From SG8-30 sp963710135 (GTDB taxonomy: Bacteria > Pseudomonadota > Gammaproteobacteria > Steroidobacterales > Steroidobacteraceae), in NCBI GenBank assembly GCA_963710135.1, contig CAVPYY010000002.1, positions 434,001 through 498,000 on the forward strand: a stretch of 64,000 bases of DNA, given 5' to 3'. Made by a program: the position numbers and the translations under genes. Each line of letters opens with the position of its first letter. Within the stretch, counting starts at the first letter, position 1. Shown here in pieces: positions 9,725-16,716 of the stretch. A model generated the notes under the pieces. That model saw nothing but the letters and a program-made list of their open reading frames with translations. It was not told the origin of the DNA and ran no database searches.

Positions 9725-11398
9725 TTAGCTGTCACCCATGATCGTGATGAGCATGCGGCGCGGCGCCGCGGGAGTTGCCGCGGCGTCGGTAGCCTTGAGC
9801 TCGATGCTGAACGTCAGGCCGGTGGGGGCGTCCGCGAGCGCCATGATCGGCACATAGATCATGCTGACGCTTTGCCCCTCCGCAAACCGCGTCACTCCCG
9901 TGCGCGGACCGCCGTAGTCCCGACCTGCAACCGCCGTGCCGTCGTTCAAGCGCCAGGCAACCGTTGCGCGCTGCCGGAGATTGGAACTGCGCTGAACAGG
10001 TACTGCCACCGCGACTGCCCGGTGGCTCACGGTCATGGAGTCTCCCTGAAACGAGACGCGCGCAGCGCGTTTGCGGACCGGTGCCGCTGCCGGTATCTCT
10101 GCCGCTGGAACGGCCAGGGGCGCGGCACTTGCCAGGCCTGCGGAAGCGAGCAGCGCGCCGGGATTGACCGACGTCGAAGCTCCTGTCGCCGTTTCGGGCA
10201 CTGGATCCGGCGGCCTGAATTGGGCACTGCTTGGCAGGTCGAAACCGACGAGTCCGCCCCACACGCCCAGTCCCGCCACGCAGGAGCCGGCGACGGCAAG
10301 ACCCCATGTACGGCGAGACTTCGGCGCCGGGACGCGCGGTGCAGTCATTTCGACGCCGCGCAGCAGTTCGCTTACGTTGGCCGGCCGTTGTTCCCGGCTC
10401 CAGGCGAGGCCGGCCGTCAATGCTCGCCACTGTTGCTCGCCAAGGCCAGGCAACGGGTCGATCTGCACGCCTTCGTCGCGGGCTTCATTCGCCCCGCGCC
10501 GCGCGTAGGGGTGGTGCCCGGAAAGCATTTCGTAGATGACACAGGCGAGGCTGAAGACGTCGTCGCGGGGTTCAGGGCCTTGTCCAGCCAGGACTTCCGG
10601 GCTGGCGTACGCACGGGTCGCCGAGGCTGCTATCCGCCCGCAGCCCGCGCCCTCCGCGGATACTGACTGCTGCAGAGATGCCGCAGAACCGAAATCGAGT
10701 ACCCGCACTTCATCGGCTGTCGTGACGAAGACATTGTCCGGCTTGACGTCACCATGTACGACACCACAGGCGTGCGCGAACTCCAGTGCGGCGCCACAGC
10801 CCCTCGCAATGCTCAGTGCTTCGCCGGGCGGCAGGCCCGACGGCTCCATGCGTCGCATGCGATCACCGAGGACCTCTCCGGTCAGCATCTCCATCGCAAT
10901 GAACCAGGTGCCCTGGTCACATCCTAGGCCGTAGAACCGCACGATGTTGGGGTGTGACAATGACCGTGTCTGGTGGAACTCGCGCCTGAGGCGCGCAATG
11001 CTTCCGGGCTGGTCGCGAAACTCCGGGCGCAGGTGCTTGATCGCGACGAACTGGTCGCCAACGGTCGGGTGCTCGGGCCGCAGGTCGCGCGCCTGAGAGA
11101 TCACGGCCGTGCCGCCCACTCCCAGCGGCTGCCCGAGCAGGTAGCGCGCACAGAGCGGGGAGGCTTCATCTGCGCGATCGCCCACGCCGGCCAGAACCGC
11201 GGCGTCCGCAAGCGGCGACGATTGGCCAGGCGGCGAGCCACTGGCAACGGCCGCAGAGAGAAACTCTGGCGGGGAGGCCTCCGGTTGGGCTGGATACAGC
11301 GTGCCGTCGCAGTCGAGTTCTTCGGTCAACTCGACAGTATCCGCCCAGGCAGGCGGGCTGCCGGGCTCCCGGGTCCGCTCCATATCGTGGCGCGACAT
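9725..11398 (-). CDS. Membrane-anchored Ser/Thr protein kinase with extracytoplasmic Calx-beta-like tail
   Basis: 557 aa. A disordered N-terminus (1-83) precedes a Hanks-type kinase domain: glycine loop GQPLGVGGTA (~89-98), ATP-binding Lys in FVAIKHLRPE (K121), catalytic loop HGDVKPDN (215-222), DFG at 235-237 and an ASPEVL activation segment. HGD replaces the usual HRD, so this is a non-RD kinase. One membrane helix (~364-386) follows. A Pro/Ala linker then leads to ~110 residues with WRLNDGTAVAGRDYGG and FAEGQSV, resembling Calx-beta repeats. The layout suggests a sensor outside the cytoplasm and a kinase inside. A GGAG lies upstream of the ATG. No phosphatase or obvious substrate gene is adjacent. 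Confidence 0.85.
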   Translation of the reverse strand: MSRHDMERTREPGSPPAWADTVELTEELDCDGTLYPAQPEASPPEFLSAAVASGSPPGQSSPLADAAVLAGVGDRADEASPLCARYLLGQPLGVGGTAVISQARDLRPEHPTVGDQFVAIKHLRPEFRDQPGSIARLRREFHQTRSLSHPNIVRFYGLGCDQGTWFIAMEMLTGEVLGDRMRRMEPSGLPPGEALSIARGCGAALEFAHACGVVHGDVKPDNVFVTTADEVRVLDFGSAASLQQSVSAEGAGCGRIAASATRAYASPEVLAGQGPEPRDDVFSLACVIYEMLSGHHPYARRGANEARDEGVQIDPLPGLGEQQWRALTAGLAWSREQRPANVSELLRGVEMTAPRVPAPKSRRTWGLAVAGSCVAGLGVWGGLVGFDLPSSAQFRPPDPVPETATGASTSVNPGALLASAGLASAAPLAVPAAEIPAAAPVRKRAARVSFQGDSMTVSHRAVAVAVPVQRSSNLRQRATVAWRLNDGTAVAGRDYGGPRTGVTRFAEGQSVSMIYVPIMALADAPTGLTFSIELKATDAAATPAAPRRMLITIMGDS

Positions 11399-11667
11399 TG
11401 TTCCTGGCTCCAGGCTGTGTGAGCGACCTGTTCAGGAAAGTAGTGATCCCTGTCGCCGCCTGTCTGTGCGGTACCGTACGCTGCAACGTCTCGTTCGCGA
11501 GACGATAACGATTCGCCGCGCCTGACGCGTTCTCAAGCCACGAAGTCGAAGATCCTGGCCCTCCATGCGGCCTGGCGAGCGTCGTCGCTGCCATGGGCGC
11601 TCACGGGGGAACGTCCTCATGGCCGGTCACCGGCCCGGGGCTGTCCTGGTCGGCCATGGCCGGCCGC

Positions 11668-12018
11668 TCAGTGCCGGCGCGAGGCCAGCACGCGACTCAG
11701 CACAAAGCCCGCAGTGAACACGAGGCCCAGCGTGAGCAGCCGATGCGTGCGCACGTAGTTGGTGCCTGCCGCGAGCAACTCCTCACCCTTGGCCCCGGCC
11801 CTGCCGAGCGCCTTCGCCGAGTGGATGGCCGCGTCGTCGGCACTGTCTACGGCCTTGTGAGCGCCCGATGCCAAGCGGTCGATCGCAGGATGAGCCGCCT
11901 GGGACGCTGCGTCGATTCCGCTGTGCGCGGTTCTGGCGAAACGATCGCTGCCTTCCTTGATCGCCGCAACGGCCGCTGGGTTCGAATCGGTAGTGAATGC
12001 CGGTGTCTTGTCTTGCAT
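11668..12018 (-). CDS. DUF883/ElaB-YqjD-like membrane-anchored small protein
   Basis: 116 aa. A soluble, Ala-rich amphipathic helical region comes first (SGIDAASQAAHPAIDRLASG; GAKGEELLAAG). A single C-terminal membrane segment follows (LLTLGLVFTAGFVLSRVLA) and the protein ends in basic residues RRH. This is the layout of the ElaB/YqjD/DUF883 group, inner-membrane proteins linked to stationary phase and ribosome binding in E. coli. The family call rests on architecture rather than strong motif identity. The 269 bp between it and the kinase start hold no recognised gene. Confidence 0.6.
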   Translation of the reverse strand: MQDKTPAFTTDSNPAAVAAIKEGSDRFARTAHSGIDAASQAAHPAIDRLASGAHKAVDSADDAAIHSAKALGRAGAKGEELLAAGTNYVRTHRLLTLGLVFTAGFVLSRVLASRRH

Positions 12019-12108
12019 GAATTGCTTCCTGGCTGGTAGACAGCCTGCTGGCGGAGAGGCGGCGGGGATGCGGCGAGCGGTTCCGCCCGCTCGCCGTCCA
12101 GCCGTTCC

Positions 12109-12522
12109 TCAGGTCCTCGGGTGATTCGATCGTGCCGCGTAGTACGAGTCGATGCTCGAGCCCCAGCTGGAGTCGGCCATGTTCGGCCATTCATCCTTGT
12201 TGAAGCCCGGTGCTGCCTTGAGCCGCTCGACATCAACGTCGAGAGTAAAGCGCTTGTGTTCGCCGTCCAGCTTCAGGGCGCTCCACGGCACCGCGAAAAG
12301 GCGATCGCCCATGCCGAGGAATCCGCCCGAAGACAATACGGCGTACTTGATCGTGCCGGTCGGGATATCCAGCATGATGTCGTGCACGGTCCCTAGCTTC
12401 TCTTCCTTCAGGTTGCAGACGTCGTCCCCGGTAATCGTGGTGGCGCTTAGCATGTTCACCGCTGCCGTGCGGCCGTTGCCAGTGCCGTAGCTGCGACTGG
12501 AGTCGGTCTTGATATGGTTCAT
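12109..12522 (-). CDS. PRC-barrel domain protein
   Basis: 137 aa from the ATG at 12522, which has a GAGGA upstream; a longer in-frame extension to 12642 lacks support. The central part (MLSATTITGDDVCNLKEEKL, GTVHDIMLDIPTGTIKYAVL, GGFLGMGDRLFAVPWSALKL) is a clear PRC-barrel, a small beta-barrel that in stand-alone proteins is often stress- or envelope-related. It lies 90 bp upstream of the DUF883-like gene on the same strand, so the two may be co-transcribed. The molecular role is unknown. Confidence 0.85.
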   Translation of the reverse strand: MNHIKTDSSRSYGTGNGRTAAVNMLSATTITGDDVCNLKEEKLGTVHDIMLDIPTGTIKYAVLSSGGFLGMGDRLFAVPWSALKLDGEHKRFTLDVDVERLKAAPGFNKDEWPNMADSSWGSSIDSYYAARSNHPRT

Positions 12523-13122
12523 GTCTCTTGTTCCTCGGGATGATGGCTCTAGTTGACCCCTGTCTATGCTCACGTGGTGATGCAGGGGCAGGAGTGGCGT
12601 GAAACTAGTTGCCCGCGCGGCGGCCGTCGGTGCGCCAGCCAACTTAAGTCACTCGACTCCAGTGGCGCTCGTGCGTCCGTGCGCTCGCGCACGGTGGCAG
12701 CGCGGTGCCGGGCGTAGGCTTGCGGTTGACCATCTCTTTCTTCTGGCAGTCGCAGATATCCGGAGTGCAGGTCATCATGGAAGACAACCCGCTTGGCGGT
12801 CACGGCAGGCCCCAGACGCCGGCCGAAGATGCGTTCACGTCGGAAGGTGGCGCGTTCCACCCGCGGCATCCACGCGCCCGGCTAGAGCAGCCCCGAATCC
12901 TGGCGCTGCAGGCTCCCCGCAACGCGTCTGGGATCCGGACTCGCGCACATGGGGTCCTGCGTCCGCAGCTGCGTCGCAGCGGCTGGCGTACCAGCGGCAT
13001 GTGTTGGATTGCGAATAGACGGCGGGCTCCGTGTGCGGATAGACGCCCGCAGCGATGAACAGATCCACGCACAGCAGAATCCTTCTGGTCCCGAGTGGTT
13101 CCGACGCCAGCACACCGGGGCG
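12523..13122. other. 600-bp stretch with no recognisable gene
   Basis: Between the PRC-barrel gene and the ahpF fragment no open frame carries a known family or a good ribosome-binding site. Overlapping frames on both strands give only low-complexity, Arg-rich translations typical of GC-rich shadows. It is probably decayed island DNA plus the promoter of the PRC-barrel gene. Confidence 0.5.
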
Positions 13123-13490
13123 TGGGTGCGACGCAGACTACCGAGGTGCTCGGTGATGGCAGCAGGGTCAACGGCCTGGCCTACAAGGAACGCGACACGG
13201 GCAAACCGCGTCGGCTGGAACTCGAGGGTGTCTTTGTGCAGATCGGACTGCTGCCTAGTACCGAGTGGTTGAAGGGGACCCTCGAGCTGTCGCCACGTGG
13301 CGAGATCGTCATGGACGATCGCGGCCAGACCTCGGTCCCTGGAGTCTTTGCGGTCGGTGACGCCACGACCGTGCCCTGCAAGCAGATCATCATCGCCATG
13401 GGCGCTGGTTCCGCTGCCGCGCTGGCTGCATTCGACCCTCTCATCTGCCACTCCGAGCCGGCCGGAGTGGCGGTTCCCCGGGCCGCTTAG
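13123..13490 (+). pseudogene. ahpF: ahpF 3' fragment (alkyl hydroperoxide reductase F subunit, C-terminal ~115 aa)
   Basis: The frame reads TQTTEVLGDGSRVNGLAYKE, LEGVFVQIGLLPSTEWLKGT, PGVFAVGDATTVPCKQIIIA and ends AFDPLICHSEP before a short unrelated tail. This is the end of the pyridine-nucleotide-disulfide oxidoreductase part of AhpF, including the second FAD-binding motif (GVFAVGD). The thioredoxin-like N-terminus, the first Rossmann fold and the CxxC redox pair are missing, and the upstream DNA is unrelated. It has no sensible start, so it is a truncated remnant rather than a gene. The conserved residues it retains suggest a fairly recent break. Confidence 0.85.
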
Positions 13491-13632
13491 ACGGGGCAGC
13501 CTCGCAGCCGTTGGAATTGCTCGTTTCATGCCGAATCTGCATGGCCTGCAGATGTGGCATGTATTGGACGCATCCGCGCCTGGCGTACAGAATCGCCGGT
13601 CGATGGGGGTCAGGCGGAGCCAGGAGGGTGCG

Positions 13633-13830
13633 GTGGAAGAGCAGTCAATGAAGTGGGCCGCGGCCCTCGGCCTGGTCGGCTTCCTGTCCACCGGCGGGAT
13701 CGGCATGTCCCTGGCGGAACCGGGCGACCCGGCCGTGTTCGGCCGGCTGCAAGGCATGTTGGTGCAGTTCGACCCGGCCTTCGAGATCCTGCCGGGCACG
13801 AAGACCGCAGTCGTCGGCGGTCCGGGCTAG
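13633..13830 (+). CDS. Small exported protein of unknown function
   Basis: 65 aa from the GTG at 13633, which has AGGAGG five bases upstream; an ATG at 13648 is the alternative. It reads MKWAAALGLVGFLSTGGIGM, then AEPGDPAVFGRLQGMLVQFD and FEILPGTKTAVVGGPG. The N-terminus looks like a signal peptide with cleavage near SLA-EP. No family is recognised. It precedes another exported small protein on the same strand (13885). Confidence 0.5.
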   Translation: MEEQSMKWAAALGLVGFLSTGGIGMSLAEPGDPAVFGRLQGMLVQFDPAFEILPGTKTAVVGGPG

Positions 13831-13884
13831 ATCGGGCGGCCGCGACGCCGCGCTACAATGAAGGCTCAGAGAGGTAATGAGATC

Positions 13885-14340
13885 GTGAGCAAGTCATCAA
13901 CCACCACCGCGTTTGCCTTGGCAGTCCTGTGCGGGTCCGGACTGCTTGCCGCCGTGGCTCACGCCCAGGTCGCGATGAAGGACAAGACCAGCGTGTCCGT
14001 CCTGAAGCAAGCGCCGCCGCGTTCGTTGGACGCGCCGATTGAGGTGCTCGCCTTCGAGCCCCAGGGGCATCCCTTCGAGCAGCTGTGCATCATCACGGCG
14101 ACGGGCGGCCAGACCATCGCCGGCTCGAAGAAGGGGGTCGAAATGATCGAACCCATGAAGAACCGGGCGCGAACCGGCGGCGCCGACGCCCTGATCATGA
14201 AGTCCACGTCCGACCAGACGATCAAGCCGCTGCGCGGTGGCATCGACCAGGGCGCGCGCGCTGAGGGCATCGCCATCCGCTACCTCGAGGTCCAGGCGCC
14301 GCCGGCCGAAAGTCCCGCCGCGGCCGGGCCGCAGGACTGA
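13885..14340 (+). CDS. Exported hypothetical protein
   Basis: 151 aa from a GTG with AGAGG upstream; an ATG at 13858 in frame is less likely because it adds charged residues before the signal. The signal peptide is SSTTTAFALAVLCGSGLLAA with predicted cleavage at AHA-QV. The mature part contains IEVLAFEPQGHPFEQLCIIT, GGQTIAGSKKGVEMIEPMKN and RTGGADALIMKSTS, a pattern like small periplasmic YbjQ/RcsF-type alpha-beta domains, but I cannot name a family with certainty. It ends 23 bp before the GMC oxidoreductase gene and is probably in one transcript with it. Confidence 0.6.
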   Translation: MSKSSTTTAFALAVLCGSGLLAAVAHAQVAMKDKTSVSVLKQAPPRSLDAPIEVLAFEPQGHPFEQLCIITATGGQTIAGSKKGVEMIEPMKNRARTGGADALIMKSTSDQTIKPLRGGIDQGARAEGIAIRYLEVQAPPAESPAAAGPQD

Positions 14341-14363
14341 CGACGCAGGGCAAGGGATACCCG

Positions 14364-16010
14364 ATGGCGATGGACTACGACTGGCTGGTGATCGGCTCCG
14401 GGTTCGGCGGCAGCGTCTCGGCGCTGCGGCTGGCGGAGAAAGGCTACAAGGTCGCGGTCCTCGAGGCCGGGCGCCGGTTCCGGGACGAGGACTACGCCGA
14501 GTCGACCTGGGACCTGGGCCGCTTCCTGTGGGCGCCGTTCCTCGGGCTACGTGGCATCTTCCGCCTGACGCCCTTCAAGGACGTGTTCATCGCCAGCGGC
14601 GCGGCCGTGGGCGGTGGCAGCGTGGTTTACGCCAACACGCTGTATCGCGCAGCGCCGCAGTTCTTCACCAACCCGCAGTGGCAGGACCTTGGCAGCTGGG
14701 CTGAGGCACTGGCGCCGCACTATGACACGGCGGAGCGCATGCTCGGCGTAACCCAGGTGCAGCGCGAGAGCGATGGCCAGAAGCTGCTGAAGGACGTTGG
14801 CCGTCACTTCGGCGTCGAGCATACGTTCCGGCGTACGCCGGTAGGCGTGTACTTCGGCAAGCCGGGGACGACCGTTGCCGATCCCTACTTCGGCGGTGAA
14901 GGCCCGGAGCGGACCGGCTGCACCTTCTGCGGCGCCTGCATGGTGGGCTGCCGCGAGGGTGCCAAGAACACGCTGGTCAAGAATTACCTCTGGTTCGCGG
15001 AGAAGCACGGCGTGGCGATCCACGCCGAGCGCGAGGTGGTGGACATCCGTCCGCTCGGCGCCGCCGACGGCAGCGACGGTTACGAGGTGACCACCGAACG
15101 TCCTGGCGCATGGTTCCGCAAGCAGCGGCGCGTGTTCACGGCGAAGGGCGTGGTCGTCTCAGCCGGTGCGCTCGGCACCAACCAGCTGCTGGCGAAGTGC
15201 AAGCTGGAGGGATCGTTGCCGCACATCAGCGACCGGCTCGGGCAGCTGGTGCGGACCAACAGCGAGTCGGTGCTGGCCATCACGCTGCCCAAGGGCATGA
15301 GCCGGCCGTGGAACGACGTGGCAATCAGCGCCAGCATCCACCCGAAACCGGACACCCACATCGAGTTCGTCACCTACGGCCGGCACGGCGACTTCATGTC
15401 GTTCCTGTACACGCTGCTGACCGGCGACGGCAACCGCCTCACCCGGCCGCTGGCCTGGCTGGGCAACGTGATCCGCCATCCCGTGACCTTCCTCAGGACG
15501 CTTTGGCCCTTCGGCTGGTCGCGGCGCAGCCTGTTGTTCCTGGTCATGCAGAGCCTGGACAACGCGATCGCCTTCCGCGCGAAGCGCGGCCTGTTCGGCG
15601 GCGTGTCGCTGACGACCGAGCAGGATCCGGAAAAGCCGAACCCGACGTTCATCGAGGTCGGCAACCAGGCCGCCAAGTGGCTGGCGAAGCAGACCGGCGG
15701 TGTCGCGCAGAGCATGGTACTGGAGGCCTGGGCGAACATTCCCACCACGGCTCATATCCTGGGTGGCGCCGTCATCGGTGCCGATCCGGGCAAGGGTGTG
15801 GTGGACTCCAGGAGCCGCCTGTTCGGCTACCAGAACTTCCTGGTCTGCGACGGTTCGGTCATGCCGGCCAACCCGGGCGTCAACCCGTCACTGACCATCA
15901 CCGCACTGGCGGAGCACGCGATGAGCCATGTACCCGCGGCGGCCGGGTCGAGGTTCTCGATGTTGGCCGAGGCACAGATGAAGCCGTTGTCCATCATCAG
16001 CAGCGAATAG
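14364..16010 (+). CDS. GMC-family oxidoreductase (cholesterol-oxidase-like), C-terminus fused to foreign DNA
   Basis: 548 aa. The N-terminal FAD-binding motif is DWLVIGSGFGGSVSALRLAE followed by VLEAGRRFRDEDY. A GAAVGGGSVVYANTLY segment is typical of GMC enzymes, and a cysteine cluster CTFCGACMVGC follows. The C-terminal GMC motif is CDGSVMPANPGVNPSLTITA. Relatives oxidise sterols and other alcohols; the substrate here is unknown. Homology ends at about HAMSHVPA (base ~15935). The last ~25 codons are the antisense strand of the fabB fragment, so the gene lost its own stop in a rearrangement. All catalytic regions seem complete, so it may still work. Confidence 0.85.
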   Translation: MAMDYDWLVIGSGFGGSVSALRLAEKGYKVAVLEAGRRFRDEDYAESTWDLGRFLWAPFLGLRGIFRLTPFKDVFIASGAAVGGGSVVYANTLYRAAPQFFTNPQWQDLGSWAEALAPHYDTAERMLGVTQVQRESDGQKLLKDVGRHFGVEHTFRRTPVGVYFGKPGTTVADPYFGGEGPERTGCTFCGACMVGCREGAKNTLVKNYLWFAEKHGVAIHAEREVVDIRPLGAADGSDGYEVTTERPGAWFRKQRRVFTAKGVVVSAGALGTNQLLAKCKLEGSLPHISDRLGQLVRTNSESVLAITLPKGMSRPWNDVAISASIHPKPDTHIEFVTYGRHGDFMSFLYTLLTGDGNRLTRPLAWLGNVIRHPVTFLRTLWPFGWSRRSLLFLVMQSLDNAIAFRAKRGLFGGVSLTTEQDPEKPNPTFIEVGNQAAKWLAKQTGGVAQSMVLEAWANIPTTAHILGGAVIGADPGKGVVDSRSRLFGYQNFLVCDGSVMPANPGVNPSLTITALAEHAMSHVPAAAGSRFSMLAEAQMKPLSIISSE

Positions 16011-16392
16011 ATCGCCTCGTTCACGCGGCCGCGCCGAGTGCGTGGCCGGTCAGTGACTTGGTCGAGCTGATGGGCGGGCTGGCGTCGCCGAAGACTTCCC
16101 TGATGGCCTCCAGCTCCTTGACGTTGCCGATGCAGTGCGCGCTGGTGGCGCAGGCCGAGCTAATGGTGTAGCTGACTCCCTTGATCTTGTAGGCGGTCGC
16201 GAGATTGGCGGCGATGGCGGAACTCATGCAACGCGGCACCATGTACGGACCGACCTTGCGCGGGCCCTTCTGCCTCGCGGTATCGGTACACAACAGGACG
16301 TTCTCGGTCGATGCAACGCCGGACTCGACGATCAGTCCGGTGCGGATGCTGGAGATGTCCTGCTCGCCGAGTCCGGCATCGTCGATCGCCTC
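15937..16392 (-). pseudogene. fabB: fabB remnant (3-oxoacyl-ACP synthase I) with an internal deletion
   Basis: Minus-strand reading gives EAIDDAGLGEQDISSIRTGL and VGPYMVPRCMSSAIAANLAT, then the active-site region SSACATSAHCIGN. It jumps in frame to VKELEAIREVFGDASPPISS, SLTGHALGAA and, after one missing G near 16022, NEAIYSLLMMDNGFICASAN. In FabB these blocks are separated by roughly 140 residues, so the middle is deleted, and both ends are cut. The upstream end stops at the island's 58-bp repeat, and the downstream end stops inside the GMC gene. A functional condensing enzyme is impossible. Confidence 0.85.
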
Positions 16393-16447
16393 GCGCGTCG
16401 TGTACGACATCACCGGCAAGCCGCCCGCGACCATCGAGTGGGAGTGA
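16390..16447 (+). repeat. attR-like 58-bp direct repeat of the guaA 3' end
   Basis: Exact copy of 7348-7405, including the guaA stop, about 9 kb downstream. Upstream it abuts the fabB remnant and downstream unrelated DNA. The 269 bp from here to the cytochrome gene hold no recognised gene; the minus-strand open frame there is only an extension through this repeat. Confidence 0.85.
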
Positions 16448-16716
16448 CGCCACTCGCCTAAGGCCATTGGACGCGGCCAGCACGAAGCCTTGGCACCCCG
16501 CTGGAGGCCACAGCGCATCCCGCGCGAGTAGCCGGATGATTTCCCCATTGGCGAGTCGTTCGCCCGCCACCATCCACAGCTGACCAACCCTTTCGGCGCG
16601 ACCTTGATTCGGCTATGGCACGGGCTATCGCGCCGAACGGCGATTGATACCGCCCATACCCGCCGTCCAACTCATGCAAGGAACGGAGTCGCCGAATGGT
16701 CGGCCAGGAGGGTGTC

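Larger units (their letters stand above)
7348..16447. mobile_element. Degraded genomic island inserted at the guaA 3' end
   Basis: About 9.1 kb lies between the two 58-bp guaA repeats. The interior differs from its flanks. Intact genes (kinase, PRC-barrel, GMC oxidoreductase) alternate with gene fragments (TonB receptor, ahpF 3' end, fabB with an internal deletion), a ~275-bp duplicated sequence, and long stretches without coding sense. No integrase, excisionase, transposase or conjugation gene was found, so the element looks immobile or decayed. The boundaries follow from the repeats. The integration mechanism is inferred from the site and repeat, not from a recombinase gene. Confidence 0.65.

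Noticed and set aside
7406..16389. Integrase or transposase gene expected inside the island
   Set aside because: I looked on both strands for tyrosine-recombinase (R..HxxR..Y) or DDE motifs and found none; only repeats and gene fragments remain.
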